From Actinomycetota bacterium (GTDB taxonomy: Bacteria; Acidobacteriota; Blastocatellia; Chloracidobacteriales; Chloracidobacteriaceae), in contig JAAFHI010000056.1 of NCBI GenBank assembly GCA_013298335.1, forward strand, positions 1 to 10,170: DNA of 10,170 bases, read 5' to 3'. How positions within the stretch are numbered: position 1 is the first letter of the stretch; each line of letters opens with the position of its first letter. The notes under the pieces were generated by a model. That model made no database searches, was not told where the DNA came from, and saw only the letters and a program-made list of their open reading frames with translations. Both the position numbers and the translations under genes were made by a program. This document shows, piece by piece, positions 1 to 6,461 of this stretch.

Positions 1-1788
1 CGGCGGCTGGGCATTCCCGTGTTTCCGGTCGTGGCCAGTAAAAGTACCGGGCTGACGCCGCTCAAAACGGCGATGGCCGCCACGCCGCCGCCGATTCCGG
101 AGCGTCAGTGGCTTTTGCCGGAAGAAATTGAACGTGAAGTCGAACCTTTGACCGACGCGGTCATTGAAAGCGGCATCGTGGACGCCGCCGCCGCCGAGGG
201 CGAGGCGATCCGGCTGCTGCTGCACGATTTTCCCGACGACGACGTCGTTTCGGACCGCTACGCGAAGCAGTTGGGACACCTCCACGCGCTTGTCCGGGAA
301 GCCCGCCAGCGGCTTGAAGCCGCCGAGGTGGACTGGCGCTCGGCGGAAGCGGGCGCGCGCTACGACTGGATTCAGGATGTCTGCAACGACGCGACCGGAA
401 TCGTGACCATCACGGCGGGGCGGACGCTGACCGACCGGCTCGACACGCTGCTGACCCACCGGGTATTCGGATTCGTGATTTTCGGAGCGCTGATGCTCGT
501 CATGTTCCAGAGCATCTTCTCCTTCGCCCAGATTCCGATGGACTGGATCAGCGCGGGCGTGGACTGGCTCGGCGACGGTTCGCGGAAGGTGATTCCGCCG
601 GGAATGCTTCAGGACCTGATCGCGGGCGGCATCATTCCGGGCGTTGGCGCGGTCGTGACGTTTCTCCCGCAAATCCTGATTCTGACGTTCTTCATCGCGC
701 TGCTGGAAGACACCGGCTACATGTCGCGCGCCGCTTTCATCATGGATCGCGTGATGCGGCAGGTCGGACTGAGCGGGAAGTCGTTCATTCCATTGTTGAG
801 CGGGTTCGCCTGCGCGATTCCGGCCATCACCGCGACGCGGACGATTGAAAATGCGAAGGACCGCCTCGTGACGATCCTCATCACGCCGCTGATGAGTTGC
901 AGCGCGCGGCTTCCGGTGTACGCCCTGATGATCGGGGCGTTTTTCCCGCCGGAAATGAAAGTCGGACGGTTTGTCTCGGTGGGGGCGCTGGTTTTGTTCT
1001 CGATGTACGTTTTGGGCATCGTCACGGCGGTCGGCATGGGCTGGCTGTTCCGGAAGACGCTGGTGCGCGGCGAGTCGCGGATGTTCGTGATGGAAATGCC
1101 GCCGTACCGTCTGCCGGTCTGGCGCAACGTCGGCACGACCATGTTTTCAGCGGGCGGACAGTTTCTGCGCCGCGCCGGGACGGTGATTCTGGCGCTGTCG
1201 ATCATCCTGTGGGCGCTCTCCACTTTCCCGAAAAACGTGACGCTGTCGCGTGATTACGACGCCGAAAAGGCGAAAATCACGGCTGAAGTTTCGGCGGGAA
1301 CGCTGGCGAAGGAAGCGGGTGACGAAAAGACGAAGCACCTCGACGACCTCGAACAGTCGGAGCGCAGCGAAAAGAGCTACATCGGACGGGCCGGGAAGTT
1401 CTGCGAACCGGTTCTGCTTCCGCTCGGGTTCAACTGGAAGATCGGCGTCGGCGTGATTTCGGCGTTTGCGGCGAGGGAAGTGCTCGTCGGGACGCTCGCG
1501 ATCATCTACGGTGTCGGCAAGGACGCCGACGAAAGTTCGGATACGCTTCGGGAAGCGCTTCAGGCCGACCGCTACCCCGACGGACGCCCGGTGTTCACGC
1601 CGCTGGTCGCCGTCTCGCTGCTGGTGTTTTTCGTGCTCGCCCTGCAATGCATTTCGACCTTCGCGGTCGTCCGGCGCGAGACGAACGGGTGGAAGTGGCC
1701 GTTTTTCATGCTCGGCTACATGACGACGCTCGCCTACCTCGGGAGTCTGATTGTGTATCAGGGCGGACGCTGGCTCGGATTTCCGTGA
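1..1788 (+). CDS. feoB: Ferrous iron transporter FeoB, C-terminal membrane part (5' end outside window)
   Basis: FeoB moves Fe2+ across the inner membrane using an N-terminal G-protein domain and a C-terminal polytopic channel domain. Frame 1 is open from the first base, so the gene starts upstream; the GTG at 19 is internal. Counting codons from base 1, the end of the GTPase domain is visible as the G5-like stretch VVASKSTGL (about 9-17), followed by a helical linker (about 35-135) and the membrane domain. Two FeoB 'gate' motifs are intact: SGFACAIPAITATR with Cys at codon 271, and PLMSCSARLPVY with Cys at codon 300. The later AFAAREVLVGTLA block and the final membrane helices are also present. 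A charged, Lys/Glu-rich loop (about 420-460) lies between membrane segments. No frame break is seen in the 595 visible codons. The small Cys-rich FeoB partner follows 189 bases downstream on the same strand. The family call is very secure; completeness of the G domain cannot be judged here. Confidence 0.97.
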   Translation, partial: RRLGIPVFPVVASKSTGLTPLKTAMAATPPPIPERQWLLPEEIEREVEPLTDAVIESGIVDAAAAEGEAIRLLLHDFPDDDVVSDRYAKQLGHLHALVREARQRLEAAEVDWRSAEAGARYDWIQDVCNDATGIVTITAGRTLTDRLDTLLTHRVFGFVIFGALMLVMFQSIFSFAQIPMDWISAGVDWLGDGSRKVIPPGMLQDLIAGGIIPGVGAVVTFLPQILILTFFIALLEDTGYMSRAAFIMDRVMRQVGLSGKSFIPLLSGFACAIPAITATRTIENAKDRLVTILITPLMSCSARLPVYALMIGAFFPPEMKVGRFVSVGALVLFSMYVLGIVTAVGMGWLFRKTLVRGESRMFVMEMPPYRLPVWRNVGTTMFSAGGQFLRRAGTVILALSIILWALSTFPKNVTLSRDYDAEKAKITAEVSAGTLAKEAGDEKTKHLDDLEQSERSEKSYIGRAGKFCEPVLLPLGFNWKIGVGVISAFAAREVLVGTLAIIYGVGKDADESSDTLREALQADRYPDGRPVFTPLVAVSLLVFFVLALQCISTFAVVRRETNGWKWPFFMLGYMTTLAYLGSLIVYQGGRWLGFP

Positions 1789-1798
1789 GGCGCGGCGG

Positions 1799-1892
1799 AT
1801 GCCCGGCCCGAACCGGAGCCATGTGCGGTTGGCGGCAAATGCCCGGCCCTCAAGGACCGGGCTACCATGTTTCAAGCCCCGTGAACGGGGCT
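1799..1892. repeat. Hairpin-rich intergenic repeat cluster after feoB
   Basis: The spacer between feoB and its small partner holds several short repeats. The 11-mer ATGCCCGGCCC occurs at 1799-1809 and again at 1839-1849. An imperfect hairpin uses GCCCGG (1841-1846) and CCGGGC (1857-1862). A perfect hairpin AGCCCCG-TGAA-CGGGGCT occupies 1875-1892, with a 7-bp stem and 4-base loop. No T-run follows the last stem, so a standard intrinsic terminator is not supported. The layout, with small GC-rich palindromes packed together in a spacer, is like REP or BIME-type dispersed repeats. A second cluster of similar style is at 7570-7613. Whether these belong to a genome-wide family is inference. Confidence 0.6.
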
Positions 1893-1962
1893 AACTGATT
1901 GAAAAACTTGTCTTTAAGCTCGTTTACGGGAATTGAAGCCGGGTGCGGAAAACGAAAGGTGA

Positions 1963-1969
1963 AGGGAGG
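1963..1969 (+). promoter_or_regulatory. Strong Shine-Dalgarno of the FeoB-associated gene
   Basis: AGGGAGG lies 8 bases before the ATG at 1978. It is one of the clearest ribosome binding sites in the window and fixes the start of the 60-residue gene, in contrast to longer overlapping frames in the same stretch that have no comparable site. Confidence 0.75.
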
Positions 1970-1977
1970 CGGAAACC

Positions 1978-2160
1978 ATGCTTCAAAACATCATCGCATT
2001 CGGTGTCATCGCCATCGCCGCCGCCTATCTTTCGCGGCGGTGGGTGCTGGCCATCCGCGCCGCATTCCAGGCCAAAGCCGGATGTTCCGGCTGCGGCGGC
2101 GGATGCGCTCCACCCGCGCCCAATCCCAACGGACGGTCGCTGCCAGTACTGAAAGGATGA
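1978..2160 (+). CDS. FeoB-associated Cys-rich membrane protein (60 aa)
   Basis: This is a very small protein with one N-terminal hydrophobic segment (about residues 4-18, IIAFGVIAIAAAYLS) followed by basic residues and a cysteine cluster CSGCGGGC (Cys36, Cys39, Cys43), then a Pro-rich tail. This architecture and its position directly after feoB match the FeoB-associated Cys-rich membrane protein family, small proteins encoded beside feoB and thought to assist or stabilise iron transport, possibly by binding metal near the cytoplasmic side. The biochemical role is not firmly established for the family. The start is supported by AGGGAGG 8 bases upstream. The gene probably shares a transcript with feoB. 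Its TGA stop (2158-2160) falls inside the first units of an AAGGATG heptamer array, so the 3' end of the gene runs into repeat DNA and the last codons (LKG) may be shaped by it. Confidence 0.85.
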   Translation: MLQNIIAFGVIAIAAAYLSRRWVLAIRAAFQAKAGCSGCGGGCAPPAPNPNGRSLPVLKG

Positions 2161-2290
2161 AGGATGAAGGCGGAAGGATGAAAAAAATTCCCTCTCCCCA
2201 GTTCCAGCGTCAAAACATTTTTTCTCCCTGTCCCCCTGTCTTTTTTTCATCCTTCCGCCTTCCGCCTTCATCCTTTTCTTCATCCTTCAT
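2153..2290. repeat. Inverted heptamer (AAGGATG / CATCCTT) arrays between convergent genes
   Basis: The left arm has AAGGATG at 2153-2159 and 2160-2166, AAGGCGG at 2167-2173 and AAGGATG at 2174-2180, then A7 (2181-2187). The right arm, in opposite orientation, has T7 (2241-2247), CATCCTT at 2248-2254, CCGCCTT at 2255-2261 and 2262-2268, CATCCTT at 2269-2275, a 5-base interruption, and CATCCTT at 2281-2287. The period is exactly seven bases. GGCGGAAGGATGAAAAAAA (2169-2187) is perfectly complementary to 2241-2259, giving a 19-bp stem with a 53-base loop. Both flanking genes end inside the structure: the small Cys-rich gene stops at 2160, and the kinase stops at 2210, in the loop. It could act as a two-way transcription barrier, but its A/T tracts are on the loop side of the stem, unlike a normal intrinsic terminator. 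Confidence 0.85.
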
Positions 2291-5200
2291 CACCGGCAGC
2301 GTCACGTAGAAACTCGTGCCGACGCCGACCTGGCTGCGGACGGTGATGTTGCCGCCGTGCGCGGCGACGATGCGTTTCGCGATGGCGAGGCCGAGTCCGA
2401 CACCGAGCCGGGTTTTGTGGCCGTCGGCCTGCCGGTACGGGTCGAACACATACGGCAGCACGTCTGCCGGGATGCCCTCGCCGGTATCGGTGACGGTGAC
2501 CAGTAAAAGTTGAAGGCCGGTTTCGACGCCCGTTCCTTCGATGAGTTTTCCGGCGAGGCTGATCGTGCCGCCTTTCGGCGTGAACTTCACCGCGTTCGAC
2601 ACCAGATTCGAAAACACCCGGCTCAACTGCATCGTGTCGGCCCTGAGTTGCGGCAGCGATGATTCGAAATCGTACTGAAAGTTGATGCTCGCCGCCTTCG
2701 CGACCAGTTTTCCTTCCTCGCCGATTTCCCTGAAGAACGCCTCGGCCCCGATGGGGTGGAGCGAGAGTTTTATTTCCTGCGAGTCGCTCTTGAACACGTC
2801 GAGCATCTCGTTGATGAGGGCGAGAACCTTGTCGAGGCTGCGGTTGGCGGGAGAAATCAGCGTCCCGATGCCGCTGGTGAGAACCTGTTCGTCTTCCTCG
2901 GCGAAATCGAGCGTGGCGCGGACGACGCTCAGGGGCGATTTCAGATCATGGACGAGCATCGCGGTGAATTTGGCCTTGATGTCGTCGAGTTCGCTCAATT
3001 TCAAATTGGCTTCCGAAAGTTCGTCCTTCTGGGCCGCGATTTCGCTCGTGCGGGTCGCGACGATGGCTTCAAGTTCACGGTTGCGGCTTTCGAGAAACGA
3101 CAGCCGCGTGCGATAGAGCACGTACCCGACGCTCACAACCATAAGAATGTAAAAGAGATATGCCAACCACGTCCGCCACGGCGCGGGATTGATGGTGAAG
3201 GGCGGTGCCGTCAGAACGGTCTCGTTTCCCGCCGAATCGCGTCCGGTGATGACGAAACGGTACGTTCCCGGCGCGAGGTTGCGGAATTCGCGTTTGGTGT
3301 CGGCGGTCCATTCCGACGGCTCGGATTCGAGGCCGACGAGCTGCGTCCGGTAGCGCGTGTCGCCCTGCCGGAAGTAACTGAGCAGCGCGTATTCGAACCC
3401 GACCGTGTTTTCGCGGTGCGACAGCGACAGCCCGGCGGTGGCCGTCACCGGTCGGTCGTTGATCCGCATCGTCTCCAGGTACAACCGTTTCGGGAGCGTA
3501 TCGGGAATTTCCCGGCGCGGATCGAACACGACCGCGCCCGCGAGCGTGCCGAACCAGAGCCGCCCGTCGGCGTCGCGAAATCCCGCGCCGCGGTTGCATT
3601 CGAGCGACGGCAGGCCATCTTCGAGGCCAAACGTCTCCATCGAAAAGGTTTGGCCGTCGGTCCCGCCCGGCGTGAGGCGGGTGATGCCCCGGTTGGTTGA
3701 AAGGTAGAGCCGTCCCCGCGCGTCTTCGAGCATCTGATAGACGACGTTGTTCGGGAGGGAAGGCGTGGTCTTGTCGTTCAGGCTGAACCACTCGCCGGTG
3801 CGAAGGTCGAGCCGGGAAACCCCGCCGCGCGTTCCGACCCAGAGACAATGGTTTCCGGCGGCGGTTTTCGATTCGTGGAAACCGATGACCTGATTGCTCG
3901 CGAGGCCCTGTTCGGCGCGGTAGGTGGTGAATTTCCCGTCGCGGTAGCTGGAAAGGCCGTTGAGCGTGCCGACCCAGAGCGTCCGGCGACCGTTTTCATC
4001 GGTCGTTTCGGCCAGTTGGGTGCAGAAATCGTTCGCCAGACCGTCGGTTTGACGAAGATTCGACCACCGGCCTTCGGAATATCGCCAGATTCCGGTTTCG
4101 GTCGCTGTCCAGAGGCAGGGAGCGCCGGTTTCGGTGACGGATTCGAGCAGGTCCACGGTGGTTTTCGTCCCCGATTCGTTCGGGGGCGTCATGCGTTCCC
4201 ACCGTTCGCCGTTCAGACGGACGAGTCCGCCTGCGCAGGCGGCCCAGAGCGACGGTTTTCCGTCAACGTTGCGTATTTCGCGAATGCGCCAGACGGTTTT
4301 GGTCGGCAGGCCCTCGTCCGTGCCGAAACGTTTCCATTCGCCGTTTTTCCACCGGAGCAGGCCGCTTTCGAAGGTCCCGATCCAGAATGGCCGCGTGCCG
4401 TCCGGCTCGGCGGTTTCAAGCAGGGAAAGGACGAATCCGGAGGCCAGTCCGGTTTTGCCGTCGATGGCGAGCCATTTTCCCTCGATGACCCGGCAGATGC
4501 CGAGGAGCGTCCCGACCCAGAGCAGTTGCTGGCCGCCGCGACCGGTGACGGCGAGGCTGAAGGTGAAGTTCTGCGGTAATCCCTGACCGACGCCGTAATT
4601 CCGGAGTCCGCCGTCGGGCCCGATGCGGGTCAGGCCCTGATCGGTTCCGACCCAGATGACCTTTCCTTCGGCGCTCGTGGTCGTTGCCACGGAAAGCGCC
4701 CGGTTGCTCGGAAATCCCTCGGCGGTGGTGAAGCGATGCCATTGGCCGCGTTCATATTTGAACGTGCCGCGGTTGTTGTCGGTCGTGACCCAGAGCGTGT
4801 CGCCGAGGTTTTTCGGGTCGTCTTCATTGCCGCCGACGGTCAGAAGAAAACTGATCACGGCAGTGGACAGTTCCGGCGGACTTGCAAACGGCTTCCAGTG
4901 CCCGCCATCGAATTCAACGAGGCCGAGGCTGGTTCCGGCGAGCAGTGTGGGGCGTCCGTCGGGCAGCCGGATTTCGGCGAAGGATTGCGCGATGGCGTGG
5001 GGCAGGCCGTCGGCGGTTCGGAAAACGGTCCATTGCCCGTCGCGCAGCCGGCTGATGCCGATGTGGGTCGCGACCCAGAGGCCGCGCGTGGTTTCGGTCC
5101 GGCCTTCATGGATGAATTCGATGAAATCGTCGGAGAGTCCCGCCCGGCGGTCGAAGGATTCCCAGCCGGTCGCGGTCCGGTGGTGGAGGCCGCCCTCGGT

Positions 5201-5566
5201 GCCGAACCAGATCGTTCCGTCCGAGGTCGGGCAGATCGCCGTGACCGAGTTGGACCGCTCGCGACCGGGAAGGGCCACCGGTTTCCAGACGATGCCGTTG
5301 AAATAGGCCGCGCCGTCGAGCGTTCCGGCCCAGAGATAGCCTTTGGAATCGACCGCCTGGCACTGGACGGCGTTTTGCGGAAGTCCGTGGGCGTCGGTGA
5401 AGACGGTCATGCCGGGGTGTCCGGCGTCGCTCAGGCGTTGCGGCGCCTGAACCGGCGGCGGGTCTGGGGTTTGAGCGCGAAACGGAACCGTTCCGACCAG
5501 CGACCACGCCGTCAGCAAAAGAAGCAGCGGCAATCGCACGGCGAGGCTTCCGGGGGAAAAATTCAT
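2210..5566 (-). CDS. Two-propeller (Reg_prop/Y_Y_Y) sensor histidine kinase
   Basis: This is a membrane sensor kinase of 1118 residues. A Leu-rich signal peptide (about 8-32) is followed by a periplasmic region (about 50-690) of repeated LWVGT/IWFGT-type motifs. I count 14, as expected for two seven-bladed Reg_prop propellers, the ligand-sensing module also found in Bacteroidetes hybrid sensors. A Y_Y_Y domain (about 720-795), one transmembrane helix (about 799-821) and a coiled coil (about 822-865) lead to HisKA with the phospho-acceptor His873 in HDLKSPL. The HATPase domain has Asn991 (N box, SNAVKF), Asp1027 (G1, DTGEGIP) and GVGLGLAIAK (G2, about 1055). It should bind a ligand outside and phosphorylate a response regulator. 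There is no receiver or AraC domain, and no regulator gene is in the window, so it is an orphan here. The normal kinase end is LPV at 1090-1092; residues 1093-1118 are a charged Lys/Glu/Gly-rich tail largely encoded by the heptamer array. The start ATG at 5566 gives the signal peptide but has no clear Shine-Dalgarno. The ligand is unknown; carbohydrate is a guess from relatives. Confidence 0.95.
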   Translation of the reverse strand: MNFSPGSLAVRLPLLLLLTAWSLVGTVPFRAQTPDPPPVQAPQRLSDAGHPGMTVFTDAHGLPQNAVQCQAVDSKGYLWAGTLDGAAYFNGIVWKPVALPGRERSNSVTAICPTSDGTIWFGTEGGLHHRTATGWESFDRRAGLSDDFIEFIHEGRTETTRGLWVATHIGISRLRDGQWTVFRTADGLPHAIAQSFAEIRLPDGRPTLLAGTSLGLVEFDGGHWKPFASPPELSTAVISFLLTVGGNEDDPKNLGDTLWVTTDNNRGTFKYERGQWHRFTTAEGFPSNRALSVATTTSAEGKVIWVGTDQGLTRIGPDGGLRNYGVGQGLPQNFTFSLAVTGRGGQQLLWVGTLLGICRVIEGKWLAIDGKTGLASGFVLSLLETAEPDGTRPFWIGTFESGLLRWKNGEWKRFGTDEGLPTKTVWRIREIRNVDGKPSLWAACAGGLVRLNGERWERMTPPNESGTKTTVDLLESVTETGAPCLWTATETGIWRYSEGRWSNLRQTDGLANDFCTQLAETTDENGRRTLWVGTLNGLSSYRDGKFTTYRAEQGLASNQVIGFHESKTAAGNHCLWVGTRGGVSRLDLRTGEWFSLNDKTTPSLPNNVVYQMLEDARGRLYLSTNRGITRLTPGGTDGQTFSMETFGLEDGLPSLECNRGAGFRDADGRLWFGTLAGAVVFDPRREIPDTLPKRLYLETMRINDRPVTATAGLSLSHRENTVGFEYALLSYFRQGDTRYRTQLVGLESEPSEWTADTKREFRNLAPGTYRFVITGRDSAGNETVLTAPPFTINPAPWRTWLAYLFYILMVVSVGYVLYRTRLSFLESRNRELEAIVATRTSEIAAQKDELSEANLKLSELDDIKAKFTAMLVHDLKSPLSVVRATLDFAEEDEQVLTSGIGTLISPANRSLDKVLALINEMLDVFKSDSQEIKLSLHPIGAEAFFREIGEEGKLVAKAASINFQYDFESSLPQLRADTMQLSRVFSNLVSNAVKFTPKGGTISLAGKLIEGTGVETGLQLLLVTVTDTGEGIPADVLPYVFDPYRQADGHKTRLGVGLGLAIAKRIVAAHGGNITVRSQVGVGTSFYVTLPVMKDEEKDEGGRRKDEKKTGGQGEKMF

Positions 5567-5610
5567 GAATGAAGAGGGCCGAAAGGAATCGGAGGGTGGT
5601 TTTCCCGTGG

Positions 5611-5645
5611 CTGAACTGGCGGCTGATTACTGGCCGCTGACTACT
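5611..5645. repeat. Degenerate NNNNNCT heptamer array upstream of the kinase gene
   Basis: Five consecutive seven-base units all end in CT: CTGAACT (5611-5617), GGCGGCT (5618-5624), GATTACT (5625-5631), GGCCGCT (5632-5638) and GACTACT (5639-5645). The units alternate between a GA-type (GATTACT, GACTACT) and a GG-type (GGCGGCT, GGCCGCT), so there is also a 14-base rhythm. The array sits 45-79 bases before the kinase start. If the predicted minus-strand promoter is right, it lies in the kinase's 5' untranslated region. It has the same period as the arrays at 2153-2290 and 6423-6457 but a different unit. Confidence 0.65.
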
Positions 5646-5662
5646 CGGAGGGGCCGCTCGAC

Positions 5663-5691
5663 ACCTTACCCGGCGGCTTTCGGATTGACAA
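5663..5691 (-). promoter_or_regulatory. Predicted promoter of the sensor kinase gene
   Basis: Read on the minus strand, TTGTCA (5691-5686, five of six match to TTGACA) is followed by a 17-base spacer and TAAGGT (5668-5663, matching the key T1, A2 and T6 of TATAAT). Transcription would begin near 5655, leaving a leader of about 90 bases that contains the NNNNNCT heptamer array. Its -35 box overlaps that of the divergent plsY promoter. The prediction is from sequence only. Confidence 0.4.
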
Positions 5692-5711
5692 GCCATCCCT
5701 TTTTTCACTAT
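5685..5711 (+). promoter_or_regulatory. Predicted promoter of plsY-pyrD
   Basis: A perfect TTGACA -35 box at 5685-5690 is followed, 15 bases later, by a weak -10 candidate CACTAT (5706-5711, with the conserved A2, A5 and T6). The spacer is shorter than ideal. Transcription would start near 5718, upstream of every candidate plsY start. The -35 overlaps that of the divergent kinase promoter by five bases, so the two genes could compete for polymerase. Confidence 0.45.
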
Positions 5712-5797
5712 CCACGAGACTTCTTCTTTTCCCGCTTTGGCCTTCAGTGAGTTTCAAGCAAAAGATGATGTCCGTATTTTGGCCCCCGGTGGATTTC

Positions 5798-6415
5798 ATG
5801 GACACGATGACGTTTGTAGTTTGCGCGGCGGCGTACTTTCTGGGTGCGATCCCGTTCGGCTTTCTCATCACGAAAGTCGTGACGGGCGACGACGTCCGGA
5901 AGGCCGGGTCGGGCAGCACCGGGGCGACCAACGTCACGCGCAAGGCCGGGTTGAAGGCCGGACTGGCGACCTACGCGCTCGACGTGGCGAAAGGCGCGCT
6001 CGCCGTCTGGCTGGCGCAGCGGTTTGCGGCGGCGAACCCCTCGGCGGCGGGTATCGCGGGGCTGCTGGCCGTCCTCGGCCACATGTTCCCGGTGTTTCTC
6101 GGCTTTCGCGGCGGAAAAGGCGTGGCGACCGGCGTCGGCGTCTTTCTGATGCTGTCACCCGCCGCAACCCTCGCCGCGCTGCTCGTGTGGGGGATCATTT
6201 TCGGCATCACCCGGACCGTTTCGCTCGGCTCGATGATCGCGACCGTCCTGCTGCCGGTGTTCGCGTGGAGTTTCGATTCGTTCGTCGCGCACGCGCCGCG
6301 CGCGGTCTGGATGCCGAAAGTCGTCTGGGCCATCGTGATCGGCGGCGTCATCATCGCGCGGCACTACGACAACATCCGCAACCTCATCAACCGCACCGAG
6401 TACAAGTTCAAGTAA
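5798..6415 (+). CDS. plsY: Acyl-phosphate:glycerol-3-phosphate acyltransferase PlsY
   Basis: PlsY transfers the acyl group of acyl-phosphate to glycerol-3-phosphate, making lysophosphatidic acid, the first committed phospholipid intermediate; PlsX (not in the window) makes the acyl-phosphate. The three conserved cytoplasmic motifs are present: [12 protein letters not shown] (motif 1, with Ser where many members have Asn), [18 protein letters not shown] (motif 2) and [17 protein letters not shown] (motif 3). The rest is hydrophobic and compatible with the usual multi-pass membrane fold. I chose the ATG at 5798 (205 residues): it places [21 protein letters not shown] at the N-terminus as in typical family members of about 200 residues, and GGTGGA lies 4 bases upstream. 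A GTG at 5747 and ATGs at 5765, 5768 and 5807 are in frame and cannot be excluded. pyrD follows after 46 bases on the same strand, so co-transcription is likely. Confidence 0.93.
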   Translation: MDTMTFVVCAAAYFLGAIPFGFLITKVVTGDDVRKAGSGSTGATNVTRKAGLKAGLATYALDVAKGALAVWLAQRFAAANPSAAGIAGLLAVLGHMFPVFLGFRGGKGVATGVGVFLMLSPAATLAALLVWGIIFGITRTVSLGSMIATVLLPVFAWSFDSFVAHAPRAVWMPKVVWAIVIGGVIIARHYDNIRNLINRTEYKFK

Positions 6416-6422
6416 CCTTCCT

Positions 6423-6457
6423 CCATCCCCTATCCCCCATTCCCCATCCCCTGCTTC
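6423..6457. repeat. CCATCCC heptamer array in the plsY-pyrD spacer
   Basis: Nearly the whole 46-base spacer is a seven-base-period array: CCATCCC (6423-6429), CTATCCC (6430-6436), CCATTCC (6437-6443), CCATCCC (6444-6450) and a decayed unit CTGCTTC (6451-6457). It ends 5 bases before the pyrD start. It therefore occupies the place where a Shine-Dalgarno would be, and on this strand it contains no purine-rich site. Period and degeneracy match the other two arrays, while the unit sequence differs. Confidence 0.75.
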
Positions 6458-6461
6458 AACC

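Noticed and set aside
1..18. GTG at 19 as the true start of feoB
   Set aside because: The frame is open to base 1, and the residues RRLGIP followed by VFPVVASK fit the end of the FeoB G domain, so the gene is cut by the window edge.
2169..2259. Classical bidirectional intrinsic terminator
   Set aside because: The T/A tracts lie on the loop side of the stem and the loop is 53 bases, so the usual hairpin-then-U-run is missing.
2153..2290. CRISPR array or direct-repeat array with spacers
   Set aside because: Units are 7 bases and contiguous, with no spacers and no cas genes.
2756..3700. Long plus-strand open frame (314 codons) opposite the kinase
   Set aside because: It is antisense to a clearly conserved HisKA/Y_Y_Y region, has Arg/Glu/Gly-rich low-information translation, and is expected in GC-rich DNA.
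5881..5945. PlsY motif 1 with Ser in place of Asn as a damaged active site
   Set aside because: The rest of motif 1 and motifs 2 and 3 are intact, and to my knowledge GSGST variants occur in other working family members, so this is natural variation.
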